Positions 43,331 to 52,289 of a stretch of DNA of 64,000 bases are shown here, one piece after another. The stretch spans positions 1 through 64,000 of the forward strand of contig NZ_JAKWBN010000011.1 of assembly GCF_022511585.1 (NCBI RefSeq). Direction: 5' to 3'. The first letter of the stretch is position 1; every line of letters starts with the position of its first letter. The translations under genes and the position numbers were made by a program. The DNA comes from Shimazuella soli (GTDB lineage: Bacteria; Bacillota; Bacilli; Thermoactinomycetales; Thermoactinomycetaceae). Under the pieces are notes generated by a model. It was not told the origin of the DNA, did no database searches, and was given only the letters and a program-made list of their open reading frames with translations.

Positions 43331-43942
43331 ATGGAAAACGTCTTTTTTTCGATACTAAATTGGTTAACAGATCTCGGATACTTTGGAATAGCATTAGGAT
43401 TAATGGTAGAAGTCATTCCCAGTGAAATCGTCCTCGCTTATGGAGGCTTTTTAGTTGATTCTGGTAAAATCTCCTTTATCGGAGCAGTTATTGCAGGAAC
43501 CATCGGTGGAGTAATAGCTCAACTGTTTCTATATTGGCTCGGTTATTATGGTGGAAGACCTTTCTTGGAGAAATACGGGAAGTTTTTATTGATCAAAAAA
43601 AGCCATCTCGATTTATCGGAAAAATGGTTCAAAAATTACGGGACAGGAGTAATTTTTGGAGCTCGTTTCCTTCCTGTTGTACGGCATGCTATTTCCATCC
43701 CAGCAGGGATTGCAAAAATGTCAGTTACACGATTTATCACCCTTACCACGCTTGCGATTGTTCCATGGTCCATCTTATTTTTATATTTAGGAATGGAGCT
43801 GGGAAGTAACTGGAAAAATATCGAAGCAGTTGCAGGAAACTATATTCATTATATTGCGATCGGTGCGGTAGTTTTATTTATTCTTTACTTTGGCATTCAT
43901 TGGCTGATCAAACGCAAGAAAAATAACGCTGCTACGAAGTAA
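43331..43942 (+). CDS. DedA family membrane protein
   Basis: A 203-residue DedA/SNARE-associated (VTT) protein. It shows EVIPSEIVLAYGGFLVDSGK, the GARFLPVVRHAISIPAGIAKM motif and WSILFLYLGMELG. DedA proteins are lipid-carrier flippases or scramblases of the cytoplasmic membrane (some recycle undecaprenyl phosphate). The ATG at 43331 has AAGGAG upstream. Confidence 0.9.
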   Translation: MENVFFSILNWLTDLGYFGIALGLMVEVIPSEIVLAYGGFLVDSGKISFIGAVIAGTIGGVIAQLFLYWLGYYGGRPFLEKYGKFLLIKKSHLDLSEKWFKNYGTGVIFGARFLPVVRHAISIPAGIAKMSVTRFITLTTLAIVPWSILFLYLGMELGSNWKNIEAVAGNYIHYIAIGAVVLFILYFGIHWLIKRKKNNAATK

Positions 43943-44019
43943 TGCAAGATTTTCCTTTTTGGTTTTTCCTCGTTGGTAGTATAATATAAAATGGTCAATA
44001 ATGTTTCGGAGGGATTAAG

Positions 44020-44214
44020 ATGGGCATAAACGGTTTTGAATGGATTTTGATTGTAATCGTTGCTCTCCTCCTTTTCGGTCCAAAAAAACTGCCAGAACTT
44101 GGAAAAGCAGTAGGGAAAAGCTTTCGCGAGTTTAAAAATGGGATGAATGGTGTTTTGGACGACGAAGAGAAGAAAGTTACGAAAAGTGAAAGCGAAGCGA
44201 ATAAAATTCAATAA
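44020..44214 (+). CDS. tatA: Sec-independent translocase subunit TatA
   Basis: A 64-residue TatA/E protein: N-terminal helix (EWILIVIVALLLFGPKKLPE), FGPKKLPELGKAVGKSF amphipathic helix and charged tail. It forms the pore of the twin-arginine exporter. No tatC adjoins. GGAGGG precedes ATG. Confidence 0.9.
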   Translation: MGINGFEWILIVIVALLLFGPKKLPELGKAVGKSFREFKNGMNGVLDDEEKKVTKSESEANKIQ

Positions 44215-44223
44215 TGGATAGAA

Positions 44224-44254
44224 AAGAACATCTCACAGCTGGAGATGTTCTTTT
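44224..44254. terminator. Terminator between tatA and yitT-like gene
   Basis: GAACATCTC/GAGATGTTC stem with TTTT on the plus strand; overlaps the end of the convergent gene. Confidence 0.8.
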
Positions 44255-44838
44255 GCTTGTGAAGGGGGATATTTTTTTAGGATGATATTTACCATCCATG
44301 TCGTGGCATAGAGAGAAAGGACTGTAAGTATTGCTTTTTCCCAGCCAAATAGATATGTTCCAACAATTACAATCGCACAGTTGATCCAAAACATGACTTT
44401 TCCAATAGACCACTTAAATTTCTGATGAATGACAACGGAGAGAATGTCTGTACCGCCTGTAGTCCCTCCTGCTGAAATTCCGATGCCAATCCCAATTCCT
44501 GATAGAATCCCGCCTAAAATTGCTCCCAATATGGGATAAGGAATACCAGGCAGAAAAGCGAACAGGGAGAGAAAAAGCGATAAGCTGACGGTTCCCCAGA
44601 TACTTTTCAGCAAGAAACGAGTGCCTACAAAGCGCCAGCCGATCAAAAATAAGGGTGTATTCAGCACAAAGTAGACAAGCCCTAAGGAAACAGGAAAGAA
44701 ATGTACGATGAGCAGCGCAATGCCACCTGTTCCCGAGACAAGAAGGTTATTTGGCTCGATTAGCAAATGAAAGGCAACGGCAATGAGACAAGTGCCAAGT
44801 GTAATCCATAAATAATTTAGACATTCTTGAGCTTTCAT
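44233..44838 (-). CDS. YitT family membrane protein, short form
   Basis: A 201-residue protein of about six hydrophobic segments with LLVSGTGGIALLIVHFFPVS and GISAGGTTGGTDILSVVIHQ. It lacks the C-terminal DUF2179 domain of the homologue at 21913. The start overlaps the stop of the aminotransferase (ATGA), so it is the last gene of that operon. Confidence 0.85.
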   Translation of the reverse strand: MKAQECLNYLWITLGTCLIAVAFHLLIEPNNLLVSGTGGIALLIVHFFPVSLGLVYFVLNTPLFLIGWRFVGTRFLLKSIWGTVSLSLFLSLFAFLPGIPYPILGAILGGILSGIGIGIGISAGGTTGGTDILSVVIHQKFKWSIGKVMFWINCAIVIVGTYLFGWEKAILTVLSLYATTWMVNIILKKYPPSQAKEHLQL

Positions 44839-45965
44839 TGTTCCAAGCTTTCTACCACGAGATCGAGTGCTCGATCGATTTCTTTTTCTTCTGTGAAAAA
44901 GTGGGGGGCAAGACGGATTACATCTGCTCTTGCTGAACCGATCACTTGATTTTTCGCCAAATAGCTTTCTACTTTGTGTGCATCCCCAACACGAATAGCT
45001 GTAGATGCACCTTTCTTCAATGGATCAAGTGGGCTGGAGATTTCTAATCCGCGTTTTTTCGCTCCATTCAAAGTGTATTCGGATAATTCGAGGATACGTT
45101 TTTCAATCCGATCCATGCCTACATCCAACAGAAAATCCATCCCTCCACGAGCTGCAAAAGCTGCGATTACTGGTGGGGTCCCAGTGTTGAACCGCTTTGC
45201 ACCTTCGGCAAAATCGAGATGGGTAGCATCGAAATAAAAAGGATTGATCCGCCCAAACCAGCCGGTCATCGCAGGTTCGATTTGTTCGGCGAGTTCTTTT
45301 TTGACATAAAGGAATGCAACACCAGGGATACCGAGTAAATACTTAAGGTTTCCTGAGGCGAGCATATCGATATCTAATTCTTTCACGTTGATATCACAAG
45401 TGCCGATGGATTGATAAGCATCAATGAACAATTTTGCTCCGTATTGGTGTGCTTTTTTTGCAAAAGCTCTTAGATCCTGTTTTGCAGCATTGTAATATCC
45501 AACATGGTGGATAGATACCAATGCGGTATTTTCATCGAGTAAACCATCAAGTTGATCTGGAGCATAAAGCCCATCCTCAGAAGCGATAAATGCTAGATCA
45601 ACTAATCCTTTTTTGGCGAAGCTATTCCAAACGTGGCCGACAGATGGGAACTCGGCTTCTGTTGTGATGATTTTTTTTCGGTTTTGCCATGGAAAAGTGC
45701 TGGCAATGCTCGTTACTGCATCTGAAACACAGCTCACCACTGCGATCTCGTCCGCTTCTGCATGAATTAGTTTAGCAAAACTCGCTTTTGCTCTCTCTAC
45801 TCCTGTCATCCAATAGTCCCAATCCATTCCGATGGTTCTCCAGTTTTGAAAATACTCATCCATCGCCTTTAAAACAGGCGTAGATTGAGGAGCTTGTGAA
45901 CAGTTACCAAGATGAATTTTTTCCTTTAGGATCGGAAATTCTTTTCGATAGTGGGATAAACTCAT
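44835..45965 (-). CDS. Class V aminotransferase-like PLP enzyme
   Basis: A 376-residue fold-type I enzyme (cysteine desulfurase/aminotransferase class V superfamily). It has HLGNCSQAPQS at the start, VSIHHVGYYNAAKQDLRAFA, the Asp/Gln site LFIDAYQSIGTCD and the PLP Lys in LASGNLKYLLGIPGVAFLYV. Reaction unknown; the linked amino-acid permease suggests catabolism of an amino acid. GGAGAG lies before ATG, and the start overlaps the permease stop. Confidence 0.8.
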   Translation of the reverse strand: MSLSHYRKEFPILKEKIHLGNCSQAPQSTPVLKAMDEYFQNWRTIGMDWDYWMTGVERAKASFAKLIHAEADEIAVVSCVSDAVTSIASTFPWQNRKKIITTEAEFPSVGHVWNSFAKKGLVDLAFIASEDGLYAPDQLDGLLDENTALVSIHHVGYYNAAKQDLRAFAKKAHQYGAKLFIDAYQSIGTCDINVKELDIDMLASGNLKYLLGIPGVAFLYVKKELAEQIEPAMTGWFGRINPFYFDATHLDFAEGAKRFNTGTPPVIAAFAARGGMDFLLDVGMDRIEKRILELSEYTLNGAKKRGLEISSPLDPLKKGASTAIRVGDAHKVESYLAKNQVIGSARADVIRLAPHFFTEEKEIDRALDLVVESLEQ

Positions 45966-47335
45966 TGGTGAGCTCTCCTTCCATAGAAGTAGTAAGAGAT
46001 GAGAACCAATACAATCCAAGGTACACCAAAATACCAAGCATACTGCCAATCGGGACTAAACAGCATCGTTACGAGAATACCAATCAGTAAAAGCAGACCT
46101 ACAAAGGCAGGAACTGGATGCCATGGTGCATGATAAGATAAGTCTTGTAACTTGCCATTTTCTTGGCGAAAACGCAAAAACGTGAGAAAGATCATGATCC
46201 AAACGAAGATTCCGCCAAAGATAGAGATGCCAAATAATTGACCGAATGCATTGGGAGTCCATACATTGAGCAGCATGGCAATAGCTAGTCCAATACTAGA
46301 AATTAATAAGGCGTTAAGCGGTACACCGCGTTTGTTCAGCTTTCCAAGTGCTTTTGGGGTGTAACCACCGCGTCCTAAAGAAAACAACATCCGGCTGCAC
46401 AGATATAAGTTTGTATTCATACTGGACAAGGCAGCTGTTAGGACAACAAAGTTCATAATACCAGCAGCATAAGGGATACCAAGGTGGGAAAATACTTTAA
46501 CAAACGGGCTTTCTGTTACCGTTTGAGCTCCGGTATGTTCCCAAGGAACGACGGCAAGCATGATGCCGAGCGACAAGATGTAAAACAAAATTAAACGTAA
46601 TACCATCGATTTCATCGCTTTTGGAATCGCCTTTTGCGGATCTTTTGCTTCCCCAGCAGTTACAGCAACTACCTCAACACCATAGAAGCTGAAAATTGCC
46701 ATCAATACAGCCATCCACACACCAGAAAATCCATTTGGCATAAATCCACCATTGGAAGTATAGTTGTGAAATCCAGTAGCAGTAGAGCCAATGCCAAAAA
46801 CAGCGCAAAATCCTAAGATGATAAAGACAATGATTGCAGTTACTTTAATCGTCGAGAACCAATATTCAAAGGCACCGAAATTATTGACCGAACGAGCATT
46901 GACAAAGATGATGACAGCGGCAAAAATCACAATCCAAAGCCATGTTGGTGTCTGGGGAAACCAATATTGCATATAGAGCGCGACTGCTGTTGCCTCCCCG
47001 CCGATCGCGATCACCTGCGCCGCCCAATACGTATAGCGAACCAAGTAACCTGCCCAGCTCCCGATATATCGCTCTGCATGGGAGCCGAAGGAACCAGAAG
47101 TAGGATGAGCCAATGTCATTTCGGATAAACACATCATCATCGTAAGGGCAATAATTGCTGCAATTGCATAACTGATTAAAACTCCGGGTCCGGCATAACC
47201 AATCGCGATACCTGAACCCATGAACAATCCAGTCCCAATGGCACCACCAAGGGCAATCATCGTCAATTGTCTTTGTGACAGCTTTCTCTGGAGATCATTT
47301 TCACGGTCAAAGATGGCTTCTTGTTGTTTGGACAT
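45962..47335 (-). CDS. APC-family amino acid permease
   Basis: A 457-residue, ~12-helix transporter: QLTMIALGGAIGTGLFMGSG, the SEMTLAHPTSGSFGSHAERY loop and GVEVVAVTAGEAKDPQKAIP, as in AAT-type amino acid:proton symporters. The substrate cannot be set by eye. It starts the permease-aminotransferase-yitT operon (ATGA overlaps at both joints) and is divergent from the Crp-type regulator. Confidence 0.9.
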   Translation of the reverse strand: MSKQQEAIFDRENDLQRKLSQRQLTMIALGGAIGTGLFMGSGIAIGYAGPGVLISYAIAAIIALTMMMCLSEMTLAHPTSGSFGSHAERYIGSWAGYLVRYTYWAAQVIAIGGEATAVALYMQYWFPQTPTWLWIVIFAAVIIFVNARSVNNFGAFEYWFSTIKVTAIIVFIILGFCAVFGIGSTATGFHNYTSNGGFMPNGFSGVWMAVLMAIFSFYGVEVVAVTAGEAKDPQKAIPKAMKSMVLRLILFYILSLGIMLAVVPWEHTGAQTVTESPFVKVFSHLGIPYAAGIMNFVVLTAALSSMNTNLYLCSRMLFSLGRGGYTPKALGKLNKRGVPLNALLISSIGLAIAMLLNVWTPNAFGQLFGISIFGGIFVWIMIFLTFLRFRQENGKLQDLSYHAPWHPVPAFVGLLLLIGILVTMLFSPDWQYAWYFGVPWIVLVLISYYFYGRRAHQ

Positions 47336-47377
47336 GGTTGTCACCCCTAAGAATTGAGTGTAAATGAGGCGGATCAA

Positions 47378-48058
47378 ATGCAAAAAAAGGCTAATGTTTC
47401 CATGTGGATAGAACATTTACAATTTGATTGGAGTCCGTTTTATTCTCGAGCGAAAATCGTTACTTTGAGCAAGCATCAAACTCTTTTCGATCAAGAGGAG
47501 GAGATCAATCAGATATATGTGGTTGTGGAAGGTCGGATTCGCCTATCGATTATCAACAAATTGGGTGAAGAAAAAGCGATTATGATCATTGGAAAAAACG
47601 GCATTGTCGGAGATTTAGGCTTGTACGCAACAAATACATATTTGACGAGTGCAGTTCCTGTTACGTCTTGCAAGTTGTTGAGTTTCTCGGCAATAGAATT
47701 TCAGCGTTTATTACTAGAGTATCCAGCCCTCCTATCTTTTTATCTGTTCAATCTTGATAAAAAGTTTCTGATTATGACTTCTCAAATTGTAGAACTCTCT
47801 TATCAGAGTGCAAGATTTCGAGTCCTGCAATTATTAATCCAACTAGCTCAAACATATGGAGCAGAAGTGCATAATGGTATTCGTATTGCGATTCGGTTCA
47901 CTCAACAAGAGATGGCCAATGTAGCAGGCACATCTAGAGTGACAGTTGCCCAAGTTTTTAGGCAGCTAAGAAAAGAGAGGATACTAACAAAAGAAAACGG
48001 TTACATTATTTTGTCTTCTATAGGCAGCTTAGTGAGATTACAAGAGAAGTGGAAGTAA
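47378..48058 (+). CDS. Crp/Fnr-family transcriptional regulator
   Basis: A 226-residue protein with an N-terminal cyclic-nucleotide-type beta-roll (QTLFDQEEEINQIYVVVEGRIRL) and a C-terminal winged helix (IRFTQQEMANVAGTSRVTVAQVFRQLRKE). No Fnr-type Cys cluster at the N-terminus. The ATG at 47378 is chosen because GAGGCGG lies seven bases upstream; a TTG at 47354 has no ribosome binding site. Its divergent position suggests control of the permease operon. Confidence 0.85.
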   Translation: MQKKANVSMWIEHLQFDWSPFYSRAKIVTLSKHQTLFDQEEEINQIYVVVEGRIRLSIINKLGEEKAIMIIGKNGIVGDLGLYATNTYLTSAVPVTSCKLLSFSAIEFQRLLLEYPALLSFYLFNLDKKFLIMTSQIVELSYQSARFRVLQLLIQLAQTYGAEVHNGIRIAIRFTQQEMANVAGTSRVTVAQVFRQLRKERILTKENGYIILSSIGSLVRLQEKWK

Positions 48059-48096
48059 CCTTATTTGAATTGTAAACACTTGGTGTCTATAAATCT

Positions 48097-48110
48097 GTAA
48101 AGTACTTTAC
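48097..48110. promoter_or_regulatory. Palindrome GTAAAGTACTTTAC
   Basis: Perfect 14-base palindrome between the Crp-type gene and the DUF397 remnant; a possible operator. Confidence 0.3.
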
Positions 48111-48242
48111 ATTTTGTTTGTAATTATTTGTACGCTCTTTTGGTGTTATATTCTTTATGTTCTGTCTAACATTTGATGAAATAGTATTGCTGCAAGAAAC
48201 ACCATCACAGGGATGGTGAACAGAGAGCGGCATGGAGGTAAG

Positions 48243-48436
48243 ATGGCTTTGACCAATAAATAGGCAAAGTCCAGTTACAGCGGCGGGGCCAACAGCTGCG
48301 TGGAAGCCAAGCACCGGACGGGGCATCAGTCTGGTTCAAGGACTCCAAGTGGGAGTACTCCCAGGAGGCCTCGGTTCCCGCGTGGGCGGCGTTCGTCGCC
48401 TGGTCTCCGGAGCTGGCCAAGTCCGTCAGGAGCTAA
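48243..48436 (+). pseudogene. DUF397 protein gene, inactivated
   Basis: Read with corrections it is a typical DUF397 protein: MALTNK(W)AKSSYSGGANS, then CVEA..., and after a frame change VWFKDSKWEYSQEASVPAWA and FVAWSPELAKSVRS. A TAG (48261-48263) replaces the usual Trp codon and a one-base frameshift lies near 48310-48329. G/C-rich. DUF397 proteins are common in actinomycetes beside XRE regulators, so origin by transfer is likely. A GGAGG ribosome binding site, leader hairpin (CACCATC/GATGGTG, 48200-48218) and 3' hairpin remain. Confidence 0.75.
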
Positions 48437-48460
48437 ACAAGTAACTTGACAACAACAAAA

Positions 48461-48505
48461 GCCCCTCAGGTGGTCCGGAATATCACCTGGGGGGCGCAGT
48501 TTTTA
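48461..48505 (+). terminator. Terminator of the DUF397 unit
   Basis: GCCCCTCAGGTG/CACCTGGGGGGC stem, then GCAGTTTTT. Confidence 0.75.
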
Positions 48506-48512
48506 TTGGAAG

Positions 48513-49478
48513 CTATTTTATAGAAGTTGTTTCTATTTTTATCGTTTGCTTTGGTAAAATATTTTGTTTAGCAGTTTTCTTATTCACAAACCAAACCCCG
48601 ATTAACATGGTTGGTATAGCAATAAACTGCAAGGTAGTTAGTGATTCCTGAAGGAAAACCATCGATATCCAAAGACCATTTATCGGAACAAAGTACATAA
48701 ACGTAGAAGCTTTGGATGCTCCGATATGTTTTACTCCTAGCGAATAAAACCAGTTCGCTAAAGCAGTACAAAAGAAACCTAAATATATTTGCAGCAGCCA
48801 AAAATCTATCCCTAGTTGACCCCATGCGATATTGACCATTTTAGGGAGGGAAAGCAGTCCTAGTATGATCGCTCCTATCAGCGTTGCATAGGCAGTAACA
48901 GGCAATGGTTTTAGTGTTGTTAACACTTTATTCCCTAATATGGTATAGGTTCCCCAGCACAATGCACAGGTAAGGAAAAATAGATTTCCGAGCAGGCGAT
49001 GGGAAGCGTCATTCCCGTGATGATTCATTCCGATAAAATAGATGGCAGCTCCGATTAAACAGATTATCAGACCTATGATTTGGAATTTTGTCAGTTTGTT
49101 TTTTAGAAAGAAGATCGCTAAGATTGTCGTTACTACTGGACTTATCGTTGGCACAATACTGCTTCCATCAGAAGCAAACGAATACTGAACTCCCCAGAAA
49201 AAGCACAAATTATAGAGGGCAACACCTGTTATTCCCAAAAGGATAATGGGAATCCAATATTTTTTCCCAATGGATGCTGCATCTTTTCTGCCAGTTTTCC
49301 GACTTAGCAAGAGGAGAAACATAAAGACCGCCCCAAATCCAAACCGCAAAAAAGCCCCTACTTCCGGCGGGACTTGTCCGACAACTAATTTTGCCCCTGT
49401 AAAGGCACTTCCCCAAAAGATCATCGTAAATATTAACAGCAAGTAGGAAATGGTATTTTTATTTGTTTTTGTGCCCAT
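48513..49478 (-). CDS. EamA/DMT-family transporter
   Basis: A 321-residue, ten-helix drug/metabolite transporter with two EamA halves (YLLLIFTMIFWGSAFTGAKL and LGNLFFLTCALCWGTYTILG). It exports or imports small metabolites; substrate unknown. The ATG at 49478 has AAGGAG upstream. The C-terminal tail is basic/Thr-rich. Confidence 0.9.
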   Translation of the reverse strand: MGTKTNKNTISYLLLIFTMIFWGSAFTGAKLVVGQVPPEVGAFLRFGFGAVFMFLLLLSRKTGRKDAASIGKKYWIPIILLGITGVALYNLCFFWGVQYSFASDGSSIVPTISPVVTTILAIFFLKNKLTKFQIIGLIICLIGAAIYFIGMNHHGNDASHRLLGNLFFLTCALCWGTYTILGNKVLTTLKPLPVTAYATLIGAIILGLLSLPKMVNIAWGQLGIDFWLLQIYLGFFCTALANWFYSLGVKHIGASKASTFMYFVPINGLWISMVFLQESLTTLQFIAIPTMLIGVWFVNKKTAKQNILPKQTIKIETTSIK

Positions 49479-49555
49479 TCTTTCTCCTTTCTTTCTGAAC
49501 AACAATGGATGAATATAATTCCACCATTTGTATATAATCAACACAAAAACACAGC

Positions 49556-49582
49556 AAAACACGGCCGATGGGTCGTGTTTTG
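49556..49582. terminator. Terminator after the HAD phosphatase gene
   Basis: AAACACG/CGTGTTTT; usable on both strands. Confidence 0.65.
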
Positions 49583-49655
49583 TAATCTTTACATAAAAAA
49601 AAGATTGGTTCGTACAATAAAATATACCAATCTCCTTCTTATTTGGTTCCTTGGA

Positions 49656-50465
49656 TTACTTCTGCTGCAGAGCAAGGTTTTCATTATAAGTGATGACCCA
49701 CTCTACTGCTTCGGATACAGAAGAAACTTGCCTTCTTGCTTCTTTTTGTACGGAAGGTTTTGCGACACTCATCACGAAGCTGTGAGGGACGACTCGAAAC
49801 ATAGGGATATCATTTTCAGAGTCTCCGATACAAGCGACTTCTGAAAGATCAAAACCGAGATGATCCGCAAGATGCCGCAGACCATTACCTTTGTTTACTC
49901 CCAGCGGCATGACATCAAGGCAGTGAGGAGCAGAGACAAAGACATCAATTTGTCCAGGGAAAGTTTTGAGGAGTAATTGCTTTAATTGCTGTAGCTCTGG
50001 GCCGTCCCCTAGATAACAAAATTTACTTGGGATGACATCTGTACCGATTCGATTTTCGATACTTGGGTCATACTCTAAGTTAATGGCAACTTGCTTCGAT
50101 TTTCTTTCGATAAAGTGATTTTTTTCTGGGATATACATTGTACGGGCAGTACCGATAAAGCAATACATACCAGCATCTTTACCAACTTGGTAGATTTTTT
50201 TAGCTAGTTCTGTTTCGAAGTATCCTTCATAAATCTTTTCTTCTGAGTTCAAATAAATAAAGGCACCATTTTGACAGACGCGATGGAAGTCACCTGGCAG
50301 GTTGTGGACAACTTGTTCAATCTCTACTTCATTGCGTCCAGAGGCGACAGCGACATGAACACCAGATTGTTGAAGTTTTTCTAATGCATCCAGATTATGT
50401 TGGTCAATTTGTTTTTCGGCGTTCAATAAGGTATCGTCAAGATCAGTAGCAAAAAGGCGTATCAT
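49656..50465 (-). CDS. Cof-type HAD-superfamily phosphatase
   Basis: A 269-residue HAD hydrolase with FATDLDDTLLN (nucleophile Asp), VAVASGRNE, NKGNGLRHLADHLG (Lys) and CIGDSENDIPMF. Class II cap of the Cof type; acts on sugar phosphates or cofactors in the cytoplasm. GAAGGGAG precedes ATG. Confidence 0.9.
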   Translation of the reverse strand: MIRLFATDLDDTLLNAEKQIDQHNLDALEKLQQSGVHVAVASGRNEVEIEQVVHNLPGDFHRVCQNGAFIYLNSEEKIYEGYFETELAKKIYQVGKDAGMYCFIGTARTMYIPEKNHFIERKSKQVAINLEYDPSIENRIGTDVIPSKFCYLGDGPELQQLKQLLLKTFPGQIDVFVSAPHCLDVMPLGVNKGNGLRHLADHLGFDLSEVACIGDSENDIPMFRVVPHSFVMSVAKPSVQKEARRQVSSVSEAVEWVITYNENLALQQK

Positions 50466-50582
50466 AGAAATCTCCCTTCTAAAAATGAAGCTGAGTTATT
50501 TTAATTTTGAATAATTTATGATATATTTATTCACTTTCCTATGCTATTTTAGAATAAGTTAGCATTTCTTGCAAAAAGGAGT

Positions 50583-51539
50583 ATGAATTTGAAGATGGAA
50601 ATAGTAGGATGGGTACTCCTATTTATTGTCGGGTTGCTTATTTTGGCTGGTGCTTTTTTTCTGTTTATGCAGTGGTGGTTTCGTGCAAACGTGACAGCAA
50701 AAGAACCCAAACAATATTTAGACCCTTTCACTTGGAAGGATGACGAAGTAACCGTTGGCTGGGTAGGTCACTCTACGATTTTGATCAATTTGTATGGTTA
50801 TCGTATTTTGACAGACCCCGTGTTTGGAAAAAGAGTCGGAGTTTCGCTCGGATTTTATCAAATCGGTATGGAAAGGCATATCCCGCCTGCACTTCGTTTA
50901 GAAGATATTGGAGTAGTTGATTTGATTTTATTGTCCCATGGTCATATGGATCATTTTGATATTCCGACCCTAAGAAAAATAGCGAATAAAAAAACGAAAG
51001 TTATCACAGCAACAGGAACTGCTGGCTTGTTAAAACGATTGCCCTTTGCTGAAGTTTTGGAACTCGGTGGAAAAGATTCTTTAACCATAGATGAAGATGT
51101 TAAGATCCAAGCTGTACCAGTGAGACACTGGGGAAATCGATTTCCTTGGAACACAGGCTATGGCTATACAGGTTATCTAATGGAACGAAACAATACACGT
51201 ATTTTCTTCCCAGGAGATACAGCTTATACAGCCGATTTCACTTGGCTGAAGGAAAAAGGAGAAATCGACCTCGCTTTTATGCCAATTGGTGCATATTCTC
51301 CTGATGCATTTCAACGTCATCACTGTACACCAGAGCAAGCTTGGCAAATGTTTTTGGATACAGGAGCGAAGTGGTTGATCCCGATTCATTGGAATACCTT
51401 TGTGTTATCACAAGAACCTGTAGAGGAGCCGCTGGAGAGGTTGTTAAAAGCGGCAGGGGATGAAAAAGATCGTATTGTGCTGACAGAGCATGGACAGGTA
51501 TATCGATTAGAGGAGAAAGATGTATTGGCTTCAAGTTAG
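50583..51539 (+). CDS. Metallo-beta-lactamase-fold hydrolase (NAPE-PLD/UlaG-like), membrane anchored
   Basis: A 318-residue protein with one N-terminal membrane helix (about residues 6-30) and an MBL domain: WVGHSTILIN, the metal site SHGHMDHFD, VRHWGNRFPW, FPGDTAYTADF and IPIHWNTF. The HWGxR-type motif is typical of the NAPE-phospholipase D/lactonase branch. The substrate may be a phospholipid or lactone. Confidence 0.8.
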   Translation: MNLKMEIVGWVLLFIVGLLILAGAFFLFMQWWFRANVTAKEPKQYLDPFTWKDDEVTVGWVGHSTILINLYGYRILTDPVFGKRVGVSLGFYQIGMERHIPPALRLEDIGVVDLILLSHGHMDHFDIPTLRKIANKKTKVITATGTAGLLKRLPFAEVLELGGKDSLTIDEDVKIQAVPVRHWGNRFPWNTGYGYTGYLMERNNTRIFFPGDTAYTADFTWLKEKGEIDLAFMPIGAYSPDAFQRHHCTPEQAWQMFLDTGAKWLIPIHWNTFVLSQEPVEEPLERLLKAAGDEKDRIVLTEHGQVYRLEEKDVLASS

Positions 51540-51552
51540 GGGTAAATGCGCG

Positions 51553-51580
51553 CACCCGGACACTGCTGAGTGTCCGGGTG
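51553..51580. terminator. 12-bp perfect hairpin
   Basis: CACCCGGACACT/AGTGTCCGGGTG with GCTG loop, no U-run; lies after both the MBL gene and the convergent 132-residue gene. Confidence 0.65.
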
Positions 51581-51616
51581 TGTTGCATCCCTGTCGTATA
51601 CCACTTGGGGTTGCAG

Positions 51617-52015
51617 TCATTCTTTCATTCTCTCCGTTGCTCGTTGTAGTTCTTTCTTGAAGAGCAGATCCATTGCTTCACGATAAGCGGACCCAACTTT
51701 GATCTGTGTTTCTGAAAGACCATCTCCCGTCAGCTTGAGGTAATCGTACGCCCGAAGGGCAGTAACCACCTTTACCGGAAGCGATACTTCGTCATCTTTG
51801 TTGTTTCCCGCCAAATCGATGTGTGTCTTGATCAGGCGGAAGATGTCAAACTCAATGACATCGATTGGGGTTCCATGACGGAACTTCCATGCCGGATAGA
51901 GACGAAATGCCTCTACGGTAACCGGTGGGAGTACAACTGGAGACTCTTGTGGGGTTTCCGCATCTCGCACCAGTTCGAGTACAAACATCAGGTGTTTGAT
52001 GTATCCTGTACTCAC
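51617..52015 (-). CDS. Orphan protein, 132 aa
   Basis: Not recognised. Starts at GTG with GGGGAGG five bases upstream; the leader has a CCCT/AGGG mini-hairpin adjoining the ribosome binding site and a TATACTAAGTT -10 (minus, 52048-52053) shared with the 146-residue gene at 37767. Helical, charged protein (RDAETPQES, KKELQRATERMKE). G/C-richer than the gat genes beside it. Confidence 0.6.
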   Translation of the reverse strand: MSTGYIKHLMFVLELVRDAETPQESPVVLPPVTVEAFRLYPAWKFRHGTPIDVIEFDIFRLIKTHIDLAGNNKDDEVSLPVKVVTALRAYDYLKLTGDGLSETQIKVGSAYREAMDLLFKKELQRATERMKE

Positions 52016-52289
52016 GACCGAACCTCCCCTGTAGGGATGAACAACTTAGTATAAGTGTAATAAAAAATCAAATAAAAATAAATATTCTATCATTATCTTT
52101 TCCAAAAACAAGAGAGGTTTAGGGACTTGATCTACTAATTTCCATTTCATCGGAAAAGCTTGGAAAATGAAATTGACGATATTTTCCTTTTTGGAAAAAC
52201 AACGTGAAATAACCTGCTATCAAAACTATAAATCTCACTCATGCTTGTGCTATACTGGAGGCAATGTTTACATATTGGGGTGAACGGAT
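52016..52289. other. Intergenic region with divergent promoters
   Basis: The minus-strand promoter of the 132-residue gene lies at 52048-52053 (-10). A plus-strand TATACT at about 52253 precedes gatC. Nothing else seen. Confidence 0.5.

Noticed and set aside
52253-52289. T-box or other riboswitch ahead of gatCAB
   Set aside because: The leader is too short and has no specifier or antiterminator structure.
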